Shown: one piece after another, positions 23,743 to 35,899 of the stretch
How the letters are laid out: the number at the start of each line of letters is the position of its first letter
Position numbering within the stretch: position 1 is the first letter of the stretch
NCBI GenBank assembly: GCA_030549205.1
Contig: JAUKTV010000006.1
Coordinates: forward strand, 2,684,501-2,748,500
DNA: 64,000 nucleotides
Source of the DNA: Apiosordaria backusii
Lineage: Eukaryota > Ascomycota > Sordariomycetes > Sordariales > Lasiosphaeriaceae
Reading direction: 5' to 3'
Position numbers and translations under genes: made by a program
Notes under the pieces: generated by a model
Told to the model about the DNA's origin: nothing
The model's input: only the letters and a program-made list of their open reading frames with translations
The model's database searches: none

Positions 23743-24576
23743 TATTAGAATAGATATAGCCAATTACAGGCCTAAGGGCCCTGTAATTAGTACTTACATA
23801 CTAGCTCACAGTGCAGCGGAAGTCTTATACGTAATACCTATAGCTTAATGCTAGGGTACTAGAATACAGTACCTTATAGGTACTGTAGAATAGAAATATA
23901 GTAGGTAAACAATTGTATTGTAGTGCTAGCCTTCTATAAATCTACTATAATAATCTCTATAGTAGGGTTCGTACTCGACCTTTACTATATACCTACCGAC
24001 TAACGTACGGTACTTTGCATACCCTAGCAAACAGATAGGCCAAAGTATAGCTCGGTTAATCCTGAGGTTTACTAAGCTTTATAAACCACTTACTAAGCCC
24101 TCTATAGCTTCAAACAAATAGGGCCTATAGGCCTATAATTTAGTATAGTAATAATATACCTACTTAACTATAGGCTTACTAATTATTAGCCAATTTAGTT
24201 AGCTTAGTAGTTAACTATAGGTCTTATAGGTAGTTAAGTTAATATAGTTTACAGCTTTTTAAAAATCGACTTACGGCCATACAAAAGGGCTACAAAACCG
24301 AGAACCCCTAACCTAAAGTATAGGTTAACGTAGGGTTAGGGTTAGGCCATTTATACTACTTATAGTAGTAGGCTTTAGTAGCTTAAATATAAAATTATAG
24401 GCAGTTTAGCCTATTAGTTAGTAAAATGCAGGCCTTTAAATAGCCCTATAGTAAAGTAAGGTACCGGGTAAATACTAAGTAACTAATAGGTAGGCTTTTT
24501 AACTTAAGCTTCTATTATATAGTATAATAGCAGCTACCTACTGTAAACTTAAGCCTTATAGGGACTTAGTTTAACA
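23743..24576 (-). repeat. 3' LTR of copia E2
   Basis: Length 834 bp, minus orientation, from TATTAGAATAG (reverse of CTATTCTAATA) to TAGTTTAACA. Carries gtagggttagggttagg near 24,331-24,350. Confidence 0.87.
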
Positions 24577-27500
24577 TCCCTCCTCTACTTATAGTAAGTA
24601 GTAAGCTTAGATTTAAATCTAAAGCCTACTATAGTAAGTTAAAACTAATAAACTAACTAGCTAATTAAAAACTAAAATATAAGGTATATAAAGCGTTAAG
24701 GCCTATATATTTAAGCGTTAAGTAATTACTTTTATAAGCTAAATTATAAAGGAAAATTAAATATAAGGAAGGTGGTTTTCTAATCTATTCTTCTATTAAC
24801 TTTTCCTCTATAGGCCTATTCTTTAAGCTTAAAAGACCTATAAAGGTCTTGAATTTTTAGCTAGCTAATAGTTTAATTAGCCTATCAGCCAGTATTTATT
24901 TAGTATTTAAGTAATTAATAGTAACCTATAGTGCCTTAATTTACTTTTTAATTTAATAGTATTTTAATAGTATATACTTAGTACGATTATAAAAGGCTAG
25001 GTTATAAATAATAGTTATAAAGCCAATATTATTACTATATAAAAGGGTAGAGCTTATTAAAGTATACTTTAGCTCTTTATAAACCTCTTTAATCTATAGA
25101 GCCTTATAAATAGCTTTAATAAGTATGTTAGTTTTAACCTTTAAAGTAGAAAGGCTTATAATACTAGCTTTCTTTAATTTCTAGCTTATAGGGCCCCTAA
25201 CTACTTTAAATATAAAGCTATAGGTAGATTTTAAGTCCTTTACGTCCTCTATAAAGTCTGAATTTACAAAGCCTATAGGTACTATAGTACCTTCCTTTTT
25301 AGTAAGTCCAGTAATAATATAACTGTAGGCAATTATTAAATTCTCTATACTATTTAAATACTTTAGAAGGTTTTTAACGGCGTTTAGGCTTATTACAGTA
25401 GATTACTATATACTCTTTAAAAGCTACTATACTACAAAAGTAATATTAGGCCTTATTTAGGTTATTAAATACATTATAGTACCTACTATATATTAAAATA
25501 GTATATAATCCAACTTACTTATAGAGCTTCCTTTTAGTTTAAGGTCTTTATATTAGGCTACTATTCTAAACTATAAAGGAACTAGTATTTTACAGCTATT
25601 TTTAAAGCTAAAGGTCTTAATTACCTTCTATATATACTAGGCTTAATTAAGCTATAAAAGAAAGCAACGTTTATCCTTTATTATTTAAACCTTTAAAAAA
25701 AAAGAAGCCAGCTTTCTATCTTCTATTAAGTAGACCTTATTTAAACTTTTTTTAAGCCGTTAAATATAGGCCTTATTAAAGCTTATAATTAAATAATTAT
25801 TAACGTAAATTACTATAAAAATCTTAGCCTTAGGATTATAAAAGATAGTAAAGTTAGAAATTAGTACTATAAAACCCTTTTCTTTTAATAGCTTAGTAAG
25901 TTTAACTTATTAAAGTTTAGGGCTCTACTTTAAGCTATATAAAGCCTTAAAAAGGCGAATTATTTAACTAGTTTTAAGCTTAAAGCTTTGCTTATATAGT
26001 TTAACTTTAGTAGTTAAGTCTATTAATTAGTAGAATTTATAGAAGCTTTTAAGTATAGCTATATAATTCTCCTCTTTTAAATAGCCATTAAAAAATGCCT
26101 CTATAAAATCGATCTACTTTATTTCTTAATTTAGTAAAGCTGCTATAACTAGCAGTATATACTAAGTAAGTAGTATAGTAGTAAAGATAAAGGTCTCTAT
26201 AAAATCTAAGCCTTCCTTTTATAAGAATCCTTTAATAATTAACTTAGCTTTAAACTTTAAAAGCTTATTTTTTTTATCGGTCTTTTTATATAGTACTAAC
26301 TTACTAGTCAGTAATGTATAGTCTTTAAGGAAAGTTCTTTAAAGAAGGAACTTAAAAGTTCTTTAGTTAACTATTTACTTAAATTTACTATATATAGTCT
26401 TTAACTAATAGGATTTTTTAAGGTTCTTTAGCACTTATTTTAGTATTTAAAGTAATAAACTAGTATTAAAAGGACCTTTAAAAATCCTATAATAATAGGC
26501 CTTAGCCTTAGTTAGTATTGATTTAATAAATTAGCTAATACCTATTTTAATATCTTTACTTATACTTAAATATAGTTCTTTTACTTCTATTAATAAATAG
26601 TCTTTAATAGAGGGTTTTAAGCTAACTTTAAAGTCTATAATAGGCCTATTAAAAGGCTTTAAACTACTATCGATTATAGCCTTTTAAATAGTAAGCCTAT
26701 TAATTGACTTACTATTAAAGAATTTTTTAATATTGGCCTATTGGCTAATTTTCAAACTTAATCGGCTAACTAAGTTATATTTAAAGTATAGGTCGTTATT
26801 TTTATTTATTAATTATAGTAACTCTACCCTCTTTCGGTTTAAATCCTTTTTTAAAATAGCAATAATACTTTAAATTATAGTAGGCTTATTTACTATATTA
26901 ATAAAGGAAGATTTTACTATTGCCTTTTTAACCGGTATTTATATTTAATAGGTCTTACTTTTAAAAACAGCCAGTAGTTTACTAGGCTCTATATAGGCCT
27001 ATAGCTTTAAAACTTTAGACCTTTTTTCCGTTAAAATAAGAAGCTTTATAGAAAAGCCTATAGCCTTAAATTAGCTTAAGTCTAGTTTATAGAAAAGGGA
27101 AGGCTTTAATTTATTATAAAGTATTTAATAAGAAATTAAGTCCTTATTACTAACTACTATATAGTTAACTAATTTAAGTACTATAAGCGCTATATAGCAT
27201 TATAAATATTAAAAGAGCTATAATAATACTATTATAACCTATAACCGGTTTAAAAATACTTTAATAAAACGTTTAATTAGACCATTTTACTTATAGATAT
27301 AGAGTTTAAAAGTAGAAAATTCAATGCCTTTAATAGAAAACTAGGCTTATAATTTATAGTTAATTTCTTTCCTACTATTGTAGTAAAAATAAGTAAAGTA
27401 CCGGTTATAACGGTTCTTTAAGCCTTTAAAAAAGCCTTTTATAACGTTTAGTACAGTTAGTTCCTTAGTATTTAATAAGTAAAAGGCCTATTTAAATTAA

Positions 27501-29849
27501 GATTTTCGGTCTATTAAAATTAACACTATAGAAAGGCTATTATAGAGTATAGGCTTAATTTTAAAAGTATTGCCTTTAATAGAATCTAAGACCTTAAGAA
27601 GGTTTAGAATAGTAGAAAATTAAAGCCTTTTTACTGCCTTAGCTTTATTATAGGCTAAGTATTAAAAATCTACTTCTTTTATTTAATCTAAGTTTAAAAG
27701 TCCAGTAGTAATTTTACTAGTCTTTTTTAATAGTATTAGGCCTATATAACCTAGTCTAATGTACTATTTTAATACTATTTAAAGCAATTTACTATAATAG
27801 TCTATAGTAGTATTAAGGATATTTTTAATAGCCTTTTTAAATATATAACCCCCTTAAACCTCTTCCTAATTAAATAAGCCGAGGTTATCTAAGCTATTAA
27901 AGCCTTCTATAGGCTAATAAAGCTCTTTAATAAGTTTACCCCGACTAAATCTTTTAAAGCTAAGGTTACTTAAGCTATTAAAGCCTTTTATAAGCTAATA
28001 AAGCTCTATTCCTTTAAGTCTGCTCTGGCTATAGCCTTCCTTATAGCCAGACTTAAACCCTTTAAGCCTATAGGGCTTTACTTTTTAAATATTTAAATTA
28101 GAGCTAATAGTACTATCGCTATTTGGCTCTATAGGCTTATTGTTAGGCCTTTAAAGGTTTAAATCGACCTTTAAATAGCTATCTTTTTAAAATAAAGGCC
28201 TATTAAAAAGCTTTACTATTAATTTTCGCTTCCGATTAGTAATATTAAAACTTACGTTATAATAAATAATAGGCCTCTTTACCCTCTATAATTTTAAAAA
28301 GAAGCCTAAAGCCCTAAAATCAAATACTGCTATCGAAGCTTTATTAAGCCTATATAGTACTTCCTTTTTAACTTAACTGCTAACCTTATAGTATAGTATA
28401 CTATTAAAAAGGTTAATATTAAACTAAAAAATATATAAAGTATTTTTAAGCTTAAGCTTAATATATTTAAAAGATTCTTTCTATAAAAGTACTATAAATA
28501 TAGCAATTCTAGAGCCTTTAAGCATTAAAGGACCCTCTTTTATATAAATTGTCCTCAGTAAGCTATTATTAAGCTTATAGTTAATAAACTATTTTCAATT
28601 ATTAATAATATAGTTAGTAGACTTAATATTATATAAAAAGGTATCCCTTAAAGAAAGTACTATTAAGGCTATACCTTTAGTACTTTTAGTACCTTTAATA
28701 GGCTTTATAAATACTATATAAATATCTTTATTATTATCGTTACTATTAAAGTCTTTAAAGACCTTTAAAGCTAAATTATAAAAGCTTACTATATAGATAA
28801 ACGAATCTTTAGCCTTAGGCCTTTTTTTAAGGCCTTTAAGCCTTTTAAAGCCTTTCTTCTTTTTCTTTTAAAAAGAGCTACTAAGGCTATTAAAGCTACT
28901 ATTACTATTACTTTTAGGCTTTTTACCTATAAAGACCTTCTTTTTAATGCCTTTATAAAGGCCTTCTTTACTTCTATAGGTTATACCTTTAATAACAGTA
29001 AAGGCTAGAATATACTATTCTTTAATAAGTCTATTATTAAAAAGCTTAAGTTAATAGTATCTATATTTTAGCCTAACGCTTTAACAGTCTATATAATATT
29101 TCATTACCTTTTAGCCTACTATAGGAAGCTTTTTTCTATAGTCTATAAGTATTAATTTACTTAATTTATAGCCTAAAGGTTAATACTGGTTAATATAAAC
29201 TGGTTAATTACATTAAAGAACTTAATATTAAAGTCTACTAAAAAGCCTATAAATTAGTAAAAGTTTAAGGAATAGTATTCTCTATAAAGGTTCCTTTATT
29301 ATAATTTAATACTATAGAAATACCTTTAAATAAGTAGTTTATAGGCTTAAATAGGATTTGTTTACTATAAAATAAAAGCCTAAAGGCCTAAGGCTATATT
29401 ATTTTAAAGTAATATTAATAGTAGGGCCTATTTAATATTATTTTAGTAGGCTACTATAATAGGATCTTCTATAAAAGTAGCTATATCAATAGTATATAGT
29501 ATAATATTTAAACCCTATTTCTATAGATTAAAATTTTCAAAGCCTATAAGCCTTTAATTAGTAAGGAATTTATAGACTTTTTTAGTTATCTTAGTAATAA
29601 TAGTAATATAAAGGACCTTAGTAGAATTACTATTAGCCTTAAGCCTTAACTAATAGGCCGCTATAGCTTTTTAGTATATAGCTTTAGCTACTATTAAAGG
29701 AACGGTTATAGTAACCTTAAGCTATTTTAAAGTGCTTTAAGCTGCTATTAAGAGCTTAATTTATTTTACTACTTTAGTTATAGCACTTTATAACTGTTAA
29801 ATTTAGACCTTTTGCTTTTTTAATTAAATAGTAAAGGCCTATATATAGT

Positions 29850-30684
29850 TATTGGAATAGGTATAGCCAATTACAGGCCTAAGGGCCCTGTAATTTGGCG
29901 CTCACACACTAGCTCACAGTGCAGCGGAAGTCTTACGCGTGATACCTATAGCTCAGTGCTGGGGTACTAGAATACAGTACCCTATAGGTGCTGCAGAATA
30001 GAAATATAGTGGGTAAACAATTGTATTGTAGTGCTAGCCTTCTGTAAATCCACTGTAATAATCTCTGTAGTAGGGTTCGTACTCGACCTCTACTATATAC
30101 CTACCGACTGATGTGCGGTACTTCGTATACCCTAGCGGGCAGATGGGCTAGAGTACGGCTTGGTTGACCCTGAGGTTTGCTAAGCCCTGTAAACCACTTG
30201 CCAAGCCCTCTGTAGCCTCCGACTTATAGGGCCTACAGGCCTATAATTTAGTATAGTAATAATATACCTACTTAACTATAGGCCTACTAATTCTTGGCCA
30301 ATTTGGCCAGCTCAGTGGTTGGCTATAGGTTTTATAGGTAGCTAAGTTAGTGTGGTTTACAGCTCTTTAAAAATCGACTTACGGCTATATAAAAGGGCCG
30401 CGAAACCGAGTACCCCTAACTTAAAGTGCAGGTTAACGTAGGGTTAGGGTTAGGCCACTTATACTGCCTATAGTAGTAGGCCTTAGTAACCTAAATATAA
30501 AATTACAGGCGGTTTGGCCCACTGGTTAATGGGATGCAGGCCTTTCAATAGCCCTACAGTGAAGTAAGGTACCGGGCAAGTGCCAGGTAGCTGACAGGTA
30601 GGCTTTTCCACTTAAGCTTCCACTACGTAGTATAATAGCAGCCACCTACTGTAAACTTAGGCCTCACAGGGACCTAGTTTAACA
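29850..30684 (-). repeat. 5' LTR of copia E2, lightly mutated
   Basis: The least RIP-mutated copy of this LTR in the window, keeping many CA/TG dinucleotides lost elsewhere. It serves as the best local reference for the intact LTR. Contains gtagggttagggttagg near 30,439-30,457. Confidence 0.88.
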
Positions 30685-32507
30685 AATAGTATCTTTAAAA
30701 CTATATTAATTTTAAATAAAATAATAAAGTCAAACTTTTATTAATAATATAGCTTATATATAATATAATATTTATAGAAACGATAAAAGTTACGCTATTC
30801 TTTATAAATTATAGTTTTAAAGTAAATCTATAACAAGGACTAAAGGTAAAAGTGCTTAAAGCAGTAATAAAAGTAAGAAAGCTATATATACTATATATTA
30901 AACTTAAAGAAGAACTTGAGTTTGTCCGGAAATAAATATATAAATACTATAACGTTAAATGGCTTAAAAGACCTTACTTAAAGAAGAAGGATAAAGTATT
31001 TTTATTAATATAAAATTTATATATAAAATAACTAAGTAAAAAACTAAACTATAGAAGAATAGGACCTTTTATAGTCGAGGAAAAGATATTAAAAATAGTA
31101 TATAAGTTTAAACTACTTAATACTATATAACTATAATTAAATACCTTTTATATTTTACTTTTAAAACTAGTATTATAAATAGTTAGCTTAAATATATAAA
31201 TAGAAGTTATAGATAAAGAAGAAAAGTATAATATAAAAGAGGTACTAGATTTTTATATTAATAATAAATAGTTAACGTACTTAGTTAATTAATTAAACTA
31301 CCTAACTATAGATAATTTATAAAAACTAACTATAAACCTTAACTGCCTTAAAAAGTTAGAAAAGTTCTATTAAAGAAACCTTAAATAACTATAAATAGAG
31401 AATAATAAAATAGACCGATAATTAAGCTAAAGAAAGAACTAAAGACTAAGTAAGGATTAAAGAAACTAAAACCTTTAATAAAAGTAGTATTAATAAGATC
31501 CTAACTTAACTAGTTTTATAAAATAGAAGTTTAATTAAAGAAAGGGTCTAAAAGAAAATAAAGGATAGCTATATATATAACCTCTTTATACTTAACTTTC
31601 TTTAATTCCTCTATACTATTAAAACCTTAAAATACTACATACGCTATTTTATTAAGCTATATCTTTTTCTATTTTTAAATCTAAATAACTTTAACTATAA
31701 AGGTAAATAACTTAACCTTTGCCTTTTCTATTTTAAAAAATTAAAACAGTTATAATAGATAACGATTTTATAAAGGTTAAAAACAAATATACCGTCAGCT
31801 TTATAAAAGGATTAGTTTAAAGAAATATAAAAGGAATTGTAAGAAGAATTAAAGAAGGAAAGTTTATAAAGTAGAAAGTAACGTTTATAATAAGTATAGG
31901 AAAGTACTATAGTAGTAAAATTATAAATAATAATCTTAAATAGGACGTTATAATTAAAGGTTTTTACATAAGTAACTTTTAAGTGTTTTAAAATATAGTT
32001 AAAAGATATAATAAAAGTAATAAAGGAGGAAAAGACTAACTAATAGTTAAGTAAAAACGAAAGAAAAAGCAGATATAATTAGACTATTAAAATATTAGCT
32101 TAAAGGAAAGGCATTATATTATAAATATAAAAAAATATAAAAATAGTATAGATTAAGTAAGATAAAAAAGCACAATAAGGATTTAAAAATTAGAATATAA
32201 ATTTAAGAGATTTATAGATTAAAATATAGATTTAAAGGATCTATAAACTAAAGTATAGATCTAAGGGATTTAAGGATTAAAGTATAGATTTAAGACTATA
32301 GAAGTCTAGGCAAAAAGACTATATATATAGAAGAACTAAATAGCTTATAAATAGTTCTATAGTATATAATTACAGCTTGTATTTACAGTACTTTATGTTT
32401 ATATTAAGATATCTTATTATATACTATTTAGCTATACCGAACTATTATTTAAAAGTAACCTTTAACTGTATATCCCTTTCAGAGGTTCTAATCAGGGGTT
32501 CGTCACA
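30685..32507 (+). mobile_element. Gypsy-type element, 3' part (split by an inversion)
   Basis: The continuation of the element at 14692-20123. From 30,900 on, the plus strand reads as the C-terminal part of a Gypsy integrase. ELEFVRK and KYYNVKWLKRP lie at about 30.91-30.99 kb and RRIGPFIVEEKI at about 31.05 kb. A chromodomain-like tail with a LTYLVN segment and ENLNCPEKL-like text follows to about 31.37 kb. It then runs to the 3' LTR (32117-32507). The first five bases, aatag, are one half of the duplication made by copia E2. Confidence 0.82.
32117..32507 (+). repeat. 3' LTR of the Gypsy element
   Basis: 391 bp, the same length as 19733-20123. Begins TATTATAAATA (TGTTACGAACA after RIP) and ends GGTTCGTCACA, followed by gtatg. 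Contains the same roughly 27-bp tandem units. The start is heavily mutated and the last 60 bp only lightly. Confidence 0.85.
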
Positions 32508-32783
32508 GTATGGTATAGGATATTATCATATTAACTAGTCAATATATATTATAATCTATTAAGGTTCTTTTACTCGGTTAGAGAAGCTATAAGTTTATCT
32601 AATAAATAATGTATCCCCTTAACTATATGTAACGTCTACAATAGCTCCTATCTCCTTATACGTTAGGGTCATTATGAAGTTTCTTTTAATCTTTTTAGTA
32701 CTGGTTAGCTTAACTTAAGCAGTACCGAGCTTTTAAAATAAACCATACAATAATATCTTATAATAATAAGCTGGATCCTGGCC
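32508..32783. other. Short AT-rich spacer between LTRs
   Basis: Former host sequence between the Gypsy insertion and the intact solo LTR B. No feature is visible beyond tggcc at 32779-32783, the solo LTR's target-site duplication. Confidence 0.5.
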
Positions 32784-33467
32784 TGTTGTAAGATTCCACA
32801 CCTCTGTGGGACTTACCCAATGTCATGGTCCACTTTATACAATTCCTTAAAAGGATCCGTAGCTTAGGAGCTCTTAAGAGAAGCTCCTTATTTTATTCTT
32901 ACCTTTTACTATAAGTTATATCCTATATACAATATAATCATTATATTTTTATTTCTTTTCTTATTCTTTTCTTCTTTCCTATATACAAGTATACTTAATG
33001 ACCTTCCTAGCCTTGATTTTCTATCGTAAATCCAGCCTTAGAAGATACCTCTATATCCTTCTTTATAAAGAACGCTCTTATTAAGCTTCCTATTTATATA
33101 CCTTTTATATTAATTACTAAAGCTTATACAAAGAACCTCCTTAAGAAAGTTCTTTAGGAATTTCCTTTAGACTTTCTTATAAACCTTCCTATAGAACCTC
33201 CTTTAAAGCTTCCTTTAAAACCTCTTTTAAAAACCCCTTTTAAAAGCCTCCTTAAAGAGCTTCTATTAGAACCTTCCCCGGAATCTCCTTAAGGAGCCTT
33301 TACTGGAACCTTCCTTGGAACCTCCTTAAGAAGCCTCTCCCGGAACCTCCTCCGGAACTTCCTTAAAAACCTCCCTCGGAACCTCTCCAGAAACTTCCCT
33401 TAGAAACTTCCTTTAAAAGTCTTCTCCGGAACCTCCCACTTGAACTTCCTACCGGAAGGTCATAACA
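32784..33467 (+). repeat. Solo LTR (family B, copy 2) with target-site duplication
   Basis: A 684-bp unit from TGTTGTAAGATTCC to GGTCATAACA, with TGTT/AACA ends. It is flanked by tggcc at 32779-32783 and 33468-33472, a perfect 5-bp duplication. No matching internal region is present, so it is a solo LTR left by LTR-LTR recombination. Its second half (about 33,125-33,450) is a degenerate array of GGAACCTCC/AACTTCC-type units. Confidence 0.85.
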
Positions 33468-34560
33468 TGGCCTTTCAGCCCCTTCATTACCTCCGCCGAA
33501 AAGATTCAAGATACAATTAGTAAAAATATCGTATATACCAGTATAAATTAGCCTGGCTATAGTGAGGTTATAATCCCCGAAGGCTTACAATACTAATTTA
33601 TTGAATATATCGTTATTAAGATTAAAAGTATCGGTATAAACGCTATCTATTTTATATTTACAATTAAAATAATTAACTAAATCTATATAAATAATAGACA
33701 AGATATTATCATTTAATAAGCCTTTACTTAAGCCTTTAGATAAGCTAACGGTATATAGATTTTTAACTAAGTCTTTGTAAAGAACCTCTAATTTACTACC
33801 TTAATTATTAAACTTTAAATCTTTAATACTGTCGTTACTGAGCTTATTAAATAGTAAATTTATATCTATCTTAATAACTACATTTCTAAAGATATATAAT
33901 CCTGCTTTAGTAACGACGGCAATATTTAATAAGGTAATACTTATTTCAATACTACCAATTTGATTAGAGGACTGTTTTATATAGCTAATTACGTATATCT
34001 CCTCCCTCTATTCTATTTCCTAAACCTATCTAACACTTCCCTAAATAGGGCTACAACTGGACCAGCTTAGTCTCTATTGGCCTCTGTAATGAACCTTGTG
34101 AACTAATAAATAATAACGCCTTCCATTCTTCCTCTTATAATTAACAATCCTTTTATACCTTTTATAAATAAAGCGCCTCTACTATTAACTCTATTAACCC
34201 CTCCTTTTTAATCTTCCTCTTCGGTATTAACTACAATACTACCGTTGTACCTTTTTTCAATAGCTTAACCCTTTTCCCTAGTAATACCTGTTTTTCCTTA
34301 AGTGATTTTTTAAAATATACTAATAAGCTAATGTTAAAAATTTATAATTATAAAATAAATATTAATAATTATTTATTAATATAATTTATTTAATAAGGAG
34401 TTTAAGGCTATAATATTCGAAGTAAAGATTTAATTTCCGATTTTGTTAACTAAATTTAGGTTACGATAGATACGAATACCTAGCGGAGGACGTACGCGAC
34501 GTATTTAATTAGTTACTTACTGAATTAGAAGGCGGGGTAGACGATTTAAGTGTTAGCGGG
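33468..34560. other. RIP-mutated AT-rich sequence
   Basis: Starts with a normal patch (tggcctttcagccccttcatt) and then becomes TA-rich with frequent stops. Plus-strand frames give long broken runs rich in Leu/Ser/Ile, so it may be a dead gene, but I cannot name it. Normal composition resumes near 34,480. Confidence 0.45.
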
Positions 34561-34720
34561 GAATTACTATGTAAGGGAGGGGAGGCAGGATTATAATGAG
34601 GGGTAGGGGTTGTTAACGAGGGATTGGAGGGAGTGGAGGAGCATGGGGTATGTTGATGGGTTGTTTAGGGGGATGGTGAGGAATTCTCTTGCTTAGGGGT
34701 ATGGTGAGGAGTTCGCTTGC

Positions 34721-35899
34721 TTAGTAGATGTTTGCGGGAGATGAGGTTTGGTCGTTCTGGGCTTGGAGCAGGGTGACGTGAGTTTGGAGGATGGTGAAGG
34801 TAGACTGGATGATGCCAAAGATGAGACCTAGGGTCAGGACCAGAACGGCAATCCAGAAGGTGTACCATTGCACTCGTTTGCGACGGTCCCACCACCATTG
34901 GGAGAGGGTACTGGGTTCGGCTTCGTCGAAGACCTCTTTAAGAATAATTAGGCGGTCTCGCCAGTAGGAAAACTTCTCGATATGGCGGAGCTCGGAGCGG
35001 AGGGTGCCACAGGTGGCGATTCTGCTGTCGACTTGATCTGTTGATGATAGCAAAGGCCGCACCCACTTTTGCAAGGGCTTGTCGTTTGCAGGAAAGAGAA
35101 GTTTGATGGTTCGTAAGGTTTCCTCAATAAATCCCTGTGGGAAGAAATCACTACATGGTATATATCAATGTCAATGGACGGGTTTCAATCTTAGATGGGT
35201 CAAAATGGCATACCTAGTTGAATGAAGCATTAAAAACGAAGGGTGCGCGAAAACTGCCACCCTCTCATCGTCATCCAACATGCGCAAGTGGTCGGCAAGA
35301 TTGTCGGTCCATTTGATCTTGACGCCTCCGATGCGCTCAAGACTGTGGGCGTTGAACGTTCTAGGCAGCTTGATCCCGGTGTAACTCAGCTCTTGAGGAA
35401 CATTGAAGTGATTTGTGACGAACTGCCTTAGCGTCCCATGGGTCCATTCCAGAGGTGTGCCACTGGTGATACTGTGAGGAACCTTCCCAATCCTCATCAT
35501 CAAAAAATTCCGGACCGCTAGATCAATGGCACGTGATGAATTTGCCTCTATTTTGCACTGGATCTCGGGGCTATCCGAAACATCACTGGAGATAGACTTC
35601 AAAAGATTTGCGTGAACCTGCTCCCTGTTGAGATCGTTTTTGAAGTCGAAGATGATGTCGACAATGTCTTGATGAGTCCTGGTTATGACAAGACTACCGC
35701 GTTGACTGAGGTAGGCGTTGCATTGGTTGACATATGTTGTGAAATAGCTGTCTAGATTGGAGGTTGTGATGGGTGTTTGAAATGATTCTGCAGCTTGTAG
35801 GTCTTGTGGCCAGAAGGCATTCAGGAGCGCCCTTTTGGTCTCAGCATGAATCTTGACACCCTCCTCAGTGACGATGTTTTGGAGCAGAGGGGATTGCAT
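34721..35899 (-). CDS. Fungal two-exon protein with C-terminal membrane segment
   Basis: Exon 1 runs 35899-35214 and exon 2 35150-34721. The 63-bp intron (35213-35151) starts gtatgcc and ends catgtag. This junction gives SDFFPQGFIEETLRTIKLLF across the splice, as expected from related fungal proteins; an acceptor nearer exon 2 would break the frame. The product is 371 residues. The C-terminal part has a WRDRLIILKEVFDEAEPSTL segment, then WWWDRRKRVQWYTFW leading into one hydrophobic helix (about residues 325-348) and a short tail. This is a family I recall as common and uncharacterised in filamentous fungi, often beside NLR-like genes; no biochemical role is known to me. The gene is intact, with normal composition, and diverges from the protease-like gene at 36307. 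Confidence 0.75.

Larger units (their letters stand above)
23743..30684 (-). mobile_element. Ty1/copia-type LTR retrotransposon E2, inverted copy, internally deleted
   Basis: Same family as E1 in the opposite orientation. LTRs are at 23743-24576 and 29850-30684 (834-835 bp). Internal sequence parallels E1 from integrase to reverse transcriptase (YVNN-like text on the minus strand near 25,800), but the first 660-670 bp after the 5' LTR (7915 to about 8578 in E1) are absent. The LTR end joins directly to ACTATATATAGGCC. Primer-binding and early gag sequence are therefore missing. A purine tract (AGTAGAGGAGGGA) precedes the 3' LTR. Flanks are gtaat and aatag, which match E1 crosswise. It sits in the Gypsy element. 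No coding capacity remains. Confidence 0.88.

Noticed and set aside
6748..33467. Family-B repeats at 6748 and 32784 as the two LTRs of one giant element
   Set aside because: Each copy has its own separate target-site duplication (attga/attaa and tggcc/tggcc), so they are independent solo LTRs.
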